Under the pieces are notes generated by a model that was given only the letters and a program-made list of their open reading frames with translations, searched no databases and was not told the DNA's origin. Positions 41,152-46,001 of a stretch of DNA of 46,001 bases are shown piece after piece (the first letter of the stretch is position 1; each line of letters starts with the position of its first letter). The translations under genes and the position numbers were made by a program. Origin of the DNA: Planctomycetota bacterium (GTDB lineage Bacteria > Planctomycetota > Phycisphaerae > Sedimentisphaerales > Anaerobacaceae); assembly GCA_013349615.1 (NCBI GenBank), contig DUZJ01000021.1:1-46001 (forward strand), written 5' to 3'.

Positions 41152-42294
41152 ATGGAACGAATAAATATACAACGGAAATTGTTTCTTTGGGCTCTCGAGC
41201 GTTGCGGTAAAACCGAAGAAGCAATGCAAAGAAAATTCCCAAAGATTGCAGATTGGTTGAGTGGCGAAGTATATCCAACATTGAAACAGTTAGAAAGTTT
41301 TGCAGCCGCAACATACACACCAGTAGGGTATTTCTTTCTAAATGAACCTCCTGAGGACAAGTTGCCAATACCTGATTTCAGAACGGTTAAAGGGCAACCT
41401 CAGCGTCCCAGCCCACATTTATTAGATACAATTCAAACCATGCAATCCAGGCGGGAGTGGATGCGGGAGTTTATGCTCGAAGAAGGACAGCCCCCCCTAT
41501 CTTTCATTAAAAGCGCTACGTTAAGAACAAATCCTGCCAAAGTAGCAATGGAGATGAGCAACATTCTTTCTCTCTCTGGCGGTTGGGCTAAAAGAGTCCG
41601 TACTTGGACTGAAGCTTTAAGGCTTTTACGAGAGGCTATAGAAGACGCAGGTGTTATGATTGTCATTAATGGGGTTGTTGGCAATAATCCCTATCGACCT
41701 TTAGATGTAGCAGAATTTCGGGGTTTTGCTTTAGTTGATGAATATGCGCCATTGATTTTCATTAATGGACGTGATTCCATATCTGCTAAAATGTTTACTA
41801 TTATCCATGAATTAAGTCATTTATGGCTGGGATATGAAGGGGTATCCAATTTTGATGAATTGAAGCCTGTTGAGACAAATGTAGAAGAATTCTGTAACCA
41901 GGTTGCAGCAGAGTTCCTTGTGCCATCTGATGAATTCAAGAAGGCCTTAAAAGAAAATCAAAGAGAAAATGATTATGACCTTTTTCAGATTTTAGCGAGA
42001 AGGTTCAAAGTTAGCCCTCTTGTGACTGCACGCCGAGCCCTGGATATGAAATATATTAGCAAAAACCGTTTTTTTGGGTTCTACGATAATTATGCCAAAG
42101 ATATCAAAAAACGTAAACCCAAAGGAACTGGCGGAAATTTCTGGAATACTCAGATAGTTCGCGTGGGAAAGCTTTTTGGCAGCGCTGTAGTCCAGGCAAC
42201 TTTAGAAGGCCGGTTGCTTTATCGTGATGCATATCGACTCACAGGACTAAAAGGAAAAACATTCGATAATTATGCCACATTACTTGGTTTTTAG
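41152..42294 (+). CDS. ImmA/IrrE-type metallopeptidase with N-terminal HTH-like region (COG2856)
   Basis: This is a 380-residue protein. An HTH-like region (about 10-65, D-W-L-S-G-E-V-Y-P-T-L-K-Q-L-E) precedes a zinc metalloprotease domain with H-E-L-S-H at 219-223 and a downstream acidic segment. Family members cleave repressors or act as antitoxins. It is followed nine bases later by a DUF4411 PIN-like toxin candidate, the known COG2856/DUF4411 partnership. The promoter at 41045-41073 serves both. Sequence here is notably more A/T-rich than the surroundings, consistent with transfer. The ribosome site is poor. The role is most likely to restrain the PIN partner or to cleave a regulator. Confidence 0.9.
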   Translation: MERINIQRKLFLWALERCGKTEEAMQRKFPKIADWLSGEVYPTLKQLESFAAATYTPVGYFFLNEPPEDKLPIPDFRTVKGQPQRPSPHLLDTIQTMQSRREWMREFMLEEGQPPLSFIKSATLRTNPAKVAMEMSNILSLSGGWAKRVRTWTEALRLLREAIEDAGVMIVINGVVGNNPYRPLDVAEFRGFALVDEYAPLIFINGRDSISAKMFTIIHELSHLWLGYEGVSNFDELKPVETNVEEFCNQVAAEFLVPSDEFKKALKENQRENDYDLFQILARRFKVSPLVTARRALDMKYISKNRFFGFYDNYAKDIKKRKPKGTGGNFWNTQIVRVGKLFGSAVVQATLEGRLLYRDAYRLTGLKGKTFDNYATLLGF

Positions 42295-42303
42295 GTTTTA
42301 AGT

Positions 42304-42813
42304 ATGCCTGATGCAATAAAATACATATTAGACGCAAATATATTTATTGAAGCCAAAAACAGGTATTATGCGTTTAATTTGTGCCCCGGATTCTGGGATT
42401 CCTTACTGCATCACAAAACTATGGGCAATCTTGAAAGTATAGACCGCGTTAGAAAAGAACTTTTAGAATGTAAGGACAATTTAGCCACCTGGAGTAAAAA
42501 AGCGGCTTGCTTGTTTTCTTCCACAAATAGTGAACTTGTTAGGACAGCTTATCGTGACATTATTCAATGGGTGCAAAGTCAAGAGCGTTTCTTTGACGCT
42601 GCGAAAAGCAGGTTTGCCGATGACCCAGATGCATGGGTAATTGCATACGCCAAAGCCAATAATGCCATTGTAGTTACACAGGAAGCTTCTGCACCAAAAT
42701 CACGTAAAGACGTAAAAATACCAGATGTATGTAATCATTTTAATATTAAATGGACAGATACTTTTGATATGCTTCAGAAATTAGGAGTAGTTTTTTATTG
42801 GAAAACTTCTTAG
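42304..42813 (+). CDS. DUF4411 PIN-like domain protein, putative toxin
   Basis: This 169-residue protein has a PIN-domain-like fold. The first acidic residue is Asp10 in Y-I-L-D-A-N-I-F-I-E; further acidic residues are in F-A-D-D-P-D-A-W-V-I-A near 100 and V-V-T-Q-E-A-S-A-P near 123. PIN proteins are metal-dependent RNases. Nine bases separate it from the protease-HTH gene, which is the expected antitoxin partner. The order antitoxin-toxin is as usual. A terminator follows at 42838. Confidence 0.88.
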   Translation: MPDAIKYILDANIFIEAKNRYYAFNLCPGFWDSLLHHKTMGNLESIDRVRKELLECKDNLATWSKKAACLFSSTNSELVRTAYRDIIQWVQSQERFFDAAKSRFADDPDAWVIAYAKANNAIVVTQEASAPKSRKDVKIPDVCNHFNIKWTDTFDMLQKLGVVFYWKTS

Positions 42814-42837
42814 GGGGCAATTAAAGGTGCCCGCCTG

Positions 42838-42875
42838 CCCCGCACTTACTCCGGTTAGTGCGGGGGTACATTTTT
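42838..42875 (+). terminator. Terminator of the toxin-antitoxin-like pair
   Basis: CCCCGCACT (42838-42846) pairs with AGTGCGGGG (42857-42865) around ten bases, and TTTTT follows at 42871-42875 after a five-base gap. Confidence 0.65.
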
Positions 42876-42953
42876 CCCCTGTTCCATGAGATCCTTGAAT
42901 TAGTTGGTCCATTTCTGGTCTTTGTACTCTCTGGCTAATAATTAATCCCTTTT

Positions 42954-42992
42954 CGTGCCTTAATGTCTTCGTGGCAAATCCCCTCTGCGGCT
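42954..42992. repeat. CTTCGTGGC...CTCTGCGGCTAA repeat
   Basis: The piece contains TGTCTTCGTGGC and CCTCTGCGGCTAAAAA, the reverse complement type of the AGCCGCAGAGG repeats. It is probably a relative of the unit at 40881-40908 in the other orientation. Confidence 0.5.
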
Positions 42993-43060
42993 AAAAAAAA
43001 TGCCTTTTTTGACCATTTTTTTGTTGACTATTGTTTGATAATATATTAATGTAGTTGTAT

Positions 43061-43168
43061 GTTTACCTGATGGTAAACTTGAAGTCGCAGTCGAAGATCC
43101 GGCATCTTTTTGACGGAATCCGGCTTTAGACGGAACGCCGGCAGCTTGCCCCTTTCCCTATGGGGGGC
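43061..43168 (+). other. Structured intergenic stretch of unknown role
   Basis: A GTTTACC-TGAT-GGTAAAC hairpin is at 43061-43078. Two similar pieces GACGGAATCCGGC and GACGGAACGCCGGC follow near 43112 and 43129, and GCCCC (43148-43152) can pair with GGGGGC (43163-43168). A possible TTGACT -35 lies at 43024-43029. It might encode a small structured RNA or be part of a dispersed repeat. It matches no riboswitch I know. Confidence 0.35.
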
Positions 43169-43395
43169 GATAGATAACTTGGAGTCAATAGTGAAGAGTC
43201 TTGGAGCAAAGTGGAAACCCCTTAGGGAAATTACCCATTTTACCACTAATGAGCATCGAGAAACCAGTAGCCGCCATTGGGCGACCCGTGGAGAGGATCC
43301 AACTTTAGCTCACTTTAGGCATTTTAGCTCACTTTTCACTAACTTTTCCTCTACAACTGTAGTGAGCGCACTACAAATCGCTCATTTTATGCAAA

Positions 43396-43605
43396 ACAAA
43401 CCCAATTTCCAAAAAGCCCAAATGAACGTAAGCCGAGTTTCAACAAGGGATTATGCAAAAAAGACACTTGGTGAACGTGGGAAAAACAAACCCAATTCAA
43501 ACCCAATACAAACCCAATCAAACCCAATTAAAGCCAATAAAATGCCAAAACAAACCCAAAACAAAGCCAAACAAACCCAATCAAACCCAAACAAACCCAA
43601 TTTTA
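43396..43605. repeat. AAACCCAA low-complexity repeat region
   Basis: Degenerate CAAACCCAAT units, about eleven, are crowded into 43484-43605. Less regular flanking sequence (CAAACCCAATTTCC near 43399) encodes M-Q-N-K-P-N-F-Q-K-A-Q-M-N-V if read. The plus strand is nearly free of G; the minus strand shows GGG runs at 43491-43525 and 43555-43598. The frame across it is probably not a real gene. Similar N-K-P-N-x-N-P peptides are common predicted products in Phycisphaerae genomes. Confidence 0.75.
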
Positions 43606-43720
43606 CCCCCATCGCCTCTACCCCTGCTTCAACTTTTTTACTGACTATGGGAGGTCGTGCGGATAAAATTATGTCCTGTAACCTTATTAATAGGAAATAT
43701 CATTTTGAAAGGGCTTGGTA

Positions 43721-45373
43721 ATGAATACGCAAAAAACTAAAAAAGCAGGTTTCAGTAAAGCTCTGATAGCTCTGACAGCGGCGGCTTCCTGCCTCGCAAT
43801 CTACATCCTGGCTTGTGTCATGTCGCCTGTAACCTGGTCACCGGATTCCTCCAAAATCGCACTGCTCGTCACGTCCCCCGGCGACAATCCCGATAAGTAC
43901 GCAATCGCAACTTATGATATAGCAACAGAGAAGCATCTGTTACTGGACGAGGTCAAAAAAGATGGGCATCTGTCCACTCCCGCCTGGTCGCCGGACGGCA
44001 AATGGATTGCCTACTATAAGGTGGACCCCTCCCTTCAGACCGAACCTAACGCCACCACAGAAAAAGTGACCGGTGAAGAGCTGTTTACCGAAGAAGACAA
44101 AATACTGAGTCCTTTCTTGTGGGAGATTGCTAAGGAAAGGATTGGCGAGGAAGAAAACCTTGAGTTTTTCAATGTGAAGTTGATAATTGTCAGGCCGGAT
44201 GGCAAGGAAAGAAAGGTCCTGCGTGTTATGAAGTGGATTGGTGATGACGATGCTCGTTTGAGGCTGATATTCAGCCAGCCGCAGTGGTCTCCTGATTCAC
44301 GCCTTGTATTCTATACTCGCAGCTTGGATGACAATGGAGAACTACTCTATATAGGCAGTTTAGACCTGACCACAGAAAAGACCGAAGCACATCTGTTCAG
44401 TTCTATAGGCACGCCCGCTGTATCCGGCGACGGCAAATGGCTCGCATCTCTGTTGAGCCCTGCCGGTTCAGACAAAACCATTTTAACCGTTGCACGAGTT
44501 GACGGCAGCGAGCACAAGTACTACAAGCTCGACTTGGAAATGGACAACGAAGAGAATTTATACCTCACTTTGATGTGGTCGCCCGATTCGAAACGCATCC
44601 TGATTGCGCCCAATAAGCAATTGTGTGTCGTCAACGCCATGACAGGCCGGGTGCGGAAATATCGTGACCCCGACGCCAAAGAAATCGCTTATGGGATATT
44701 TTCGCCACAGGGTGATAAGCTATACTACCTTGCCGAACATGAGAAAGATGACCCTAATTCCGACAAAGAAAAAATTAACTTAATGAGTATGAACCTCAAA
44801 GATTCAAAAACGCAGGTAGTGTTTGAGATTTCCAGGGTCCCTGGCCTTGAAGGTCCCGGCAAGTTCTCTATTTCGCCCAACGGCAAGATAGTCTTGTTCA
44901 GATGTGTGATGAAGGGTAAGGCGGGCGTTGAAAAATCAGCGTTACTTTTCTGGGACGGCAAAACTCAAAAAATTGTCGAAACTGACTCCTGGCTCATAAA
45001 TATCCTCTTCCCCGATGAGGCTCTCATCTTTGAAGAAAAGCTCATCGGCAAATGGAAAGGTAAGGATGGCACAACCTTAATCTCCGAACGCGCACAGGAA
45101 AATACGTATAAGTTCACAGTAATCGATAAAGACGGTGAAGAACAGGCCGCCTCTGCAAATCTATTCAGGCAAAATAATATGACGTTCCTATGCTTATCTT
45201 TCCAGGACTTGGGCGAAATTGTATATGCAAAAGTTGACCAAATAGAACCAAAACTATTACTGAGAGGTATGAAATACGATGAAGTTGCCGAAATGCTGAG
45301 CAAGCCCCCCGAATTGCTAAAGCAGGAGACTACTGAGGTTGATGACACATTTGAGGGGACTCGTATACAGTAA
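43721..45373 (+). CDS. PD40/WD40-like beta-propeller protein, membrane anchored
   Basis: This is a 550-residue exported protein. Residues about 12-35 form a hydrophobic signal or anchor that ends I-L-A-C, so a lipoprotein is possible although Leu before Ala is less usual. Seven TolB-like PD40 blades follow: W-S-P-D-S-S-K, W-S-P-D-G-K-W, W-S-P-D-S-R-L, V-S-G-D-G-K-W, W-S-P-D-S-K-R, F-S-P-Q-G-D-K and I-S-P-N-G-K-I. A separate lipocalin-like C-terminal region begins near 445 (L-I-G-K-W-K-G). The ATG at 43721 has AAAGGG before it. The family binds partners or polymers at the envelope; the specific role is unknown. Confidence 0.85.
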   Translation: MNTQKTKKAGFSKALIALTAAASCLAIYILACVMSPVTWSPDSSKIALLVTSPGDNPDKYAIATYDIATEKHLLLDEVKKDGHLSTPAWSPDGKWIAYYKVDPSLQTEPNATTEKVTGEELFTEEDKILSPFLWEIAKERIGEEENLEFFNVKLIIVRPDGKERKVLRVMKWIGDDDARLRLIFSQPQWSPDSRLVFYTRSLDDNGELLYIGSLDLTTEKTEAHLFSSIGTPAVSGDGKWLASLLSPAGSDKTILTVARVDGSEHKYYKLDLEMDNEENLYLTLMWSPDSKRILIAPNKQLCVVNAMTGRVRKYRDPDAKEIAYGIFSPQGDKLYYLAEHEKDDPNSDKEKINLMSMNLKDSKTQVVFEISRVPGLEGPGKFSISPNGKIVLFRCVMKGKAGVEKSALLFWDGKTQKIVETDSWLINILFPDEALIFEEKLIGKWKGKDGTTLISERAQENTYKFTVIDKDGEEQAASANLFRQNNMTFLCLSFQDLGEIVYAKVDQIEPKLLLRGMKYDEVAEMLSKPPELLKQETTEVDDTFEGTRIQ

Positions 45374-45447
45374 AAGAACTCCGGCGTAAAGCAGGCATCA
45401 TTGCACAGATTCAAACTTTAGCTCCTTTGGTGTTTTCAGGGCGTGAA

Positions 45448-46001
45448 ATGAAAAGAATTATCTCGGTATCGCGCAGAACGGATGTCCCTGCCTTTTACGG
45501 TGATTGGTTTATGGGCCGAATCGAGCAGGGCTTCGCCGGTGTAGTCCATCCTTTTGGAGGGAAGAAATATATTGTCGGGCTTATGCCCGAAGACGTCGTT
45601 TGCTTTGTCTTCTGGTCCAAGAACTTCACTGGCTTCATTGAGAACCTGGAAATTTTAGACCGCTTAGGCTACAAATTCTATTTTAACTATACCGTTACAG
45701 GCCTGCCGGCTGTATTCGAAAGTAATGTAGAAAAACAAACAGCGATCGAAACCATCAGGCAGCTAAGCAAGATGTACTCGCCAAAGCACATAAACTGGCG
45801 GTTCGACCCAATCATTATCTCAAGCATCTGCGACCGCGATTTTTACATCAGGGCTTTTGAAAGGCTGGCCTCCGAATTCACTGGATTCGTTGAACGCTGT
45901 TACTTCAGCTTCGTTGTCAAGTACGGCAAAGTCATCCGCAATTTTGCCGAGTTTGAAAAGGCGCATAGCCTGAAAATCTTCGATTGCAGCAGCGATTTCA
46001 A
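45448..46001 (+). CDS. DUF1848 protein, 3' end outside window
   Basis: The first 184 codons match DUF1848: I-S-V-S-R-R-T-D-V-P-A-F-Y at 5-17, then F-V-F-W-S-K-N near 54 and W-R-F-D-P-I near 115. The family is predicted to be iron-sulfur or radical SAM-like and is often encoded near DNA repair genes, but its function is not established. The frame is open to the window end, so about 100 residues are missing. The ATG at 45448 has a weak ribosome site. The gap of 74 bases from the propeller gene has no clear terminator. Confidence 0.88.
   Translation, partial: MKRIISVSRRTDVPAFYGDWFMGRIEQGFAGVVHPFGGKKYIVGLMPEDVVCFVFWSKNFTGFIENLEILDRLGYKFYFNYTVTGLPAVFESNVEKQTAIETIRQLSKMYSPKHINWRFDPIIISSICDRDFYIRAFERLASEFTGFVERCYFSFVVKYGKVIRNFAEFEKAHSLKIFDCSSDF

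Noticed and set aside
43061..43168. A c-di-GMP (GEMM) riboswitch
   Set aside because: The conserved cores of that riboswitch are absent; only general stem-loop features are present.
43110..43721. A 203-codon frame across the repeat-rich gap
   Set aside because: It is mostly AAACCCAA-type repeat, rich in Asn, Lys, Pro and Gln, with no ribosome site and no domain. Such frames are predicted from the repeat in many genomes.
1..46001. tRNA, rRNA, CRISPR arrays, insertion sequences
   Set aside because: No tRNA arm pattern, rRNA-like stretch, regularly spaced repeat array or transposase frame was recognised on either strand.

Overview
The window looks like chromosome from a Planctomycetota bacterium, most likely of the Phycisphaerae/Sedimentisphaerales kind. 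This is inferred from content only: tandem Tat-exported Gfo/Idh/MocA oxidoreductases beside a sulfatase and a sugar isomerase, a BlaI/M56 pair with an enormous tail, an ECF sigma factor with a membrane partner, PMT-like TPR proteins, and an N-K-P-N-type low-complexity repeat (AAACCCAA units) that I associate with these genomes. No rRNA, tRNA or CRISPR array was found. Two genes are cut by the window edges: der on the left and a DUF1848 gene on the right.

Layout. 1-1236 holds the 5' part of der on the minus strand. 1411-2562 holds two hairpin repeats, a near-consensus promoter and a WYL regulator. 2762-11259 is a six-gene co-directional cluster: three paralogous secreted Gfo/Idh oxidoreductases, a TIM-barrel isomerase, a Tat sulfatase, and a chimera of DUF6807 (PmoA-like), a pseudopilin-like piece and a secretin-like domain. 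It reads as a catabolic locus for a sulfated or oxidised glycan, possibly under the WYL protein. 11632-25181 is a BlaI repressor with its operator, followed by a 4347-codon M56/BlaR1-type membrane protease. The tail of that protease is a chain of unrelated modules, most of them ending in a KTDVQV(E) tag that is also the true C-terminus of the protein.

25245-30859 carries housekeeping and accessory genes: a cupin, an HD hydrolase, purC, a gene remnant, a membrane glycosyltransferase-like TPR protein and an MFS transporter. 30943-32258 is a minus-strand island of a ComF-like phosphoribosyltransferase overlapping a SLOG-fold protein. It has its own promoter, and the final stop lies inside an attC-like core. 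32375-34386 is an ECF sigma factor and its membrane partner, with a palindrome upstream and a terminator downstream. 34602-36666 is a pair of secreted coiled-coil paralogues, the second fused to a redoxin domain. 36786-40739 has an EamA transporter, an HD hydrolase, a B12-binding radical SAM protein and a translationally coupled DUF2085 membrane protein that contains an in-frame dispersed repeat. 41045-42875 is an ImmA/IrrE-type metalloprotease plus DUF4411 PIN-toxin-like pair. 42880-43720 is repeat-rich non-coding DNA. The window ends with a PD40 beta-propeller lipoprotein-like gene and the DUF1848 gene.

The strongest candidates for something new are three. The first is the modular BlaR1-like giant with its recurring stop-proximal tag, and the module it shares with the DUF6807-secretin chimera. 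The second is the overlapping phosphoribosyltransferase-SLOG pair in a cassette-like setting. The third is the palindromic repeat family that has entered a coding frame. Family assignments come from reading motifs in translated sequence; no database search was run.
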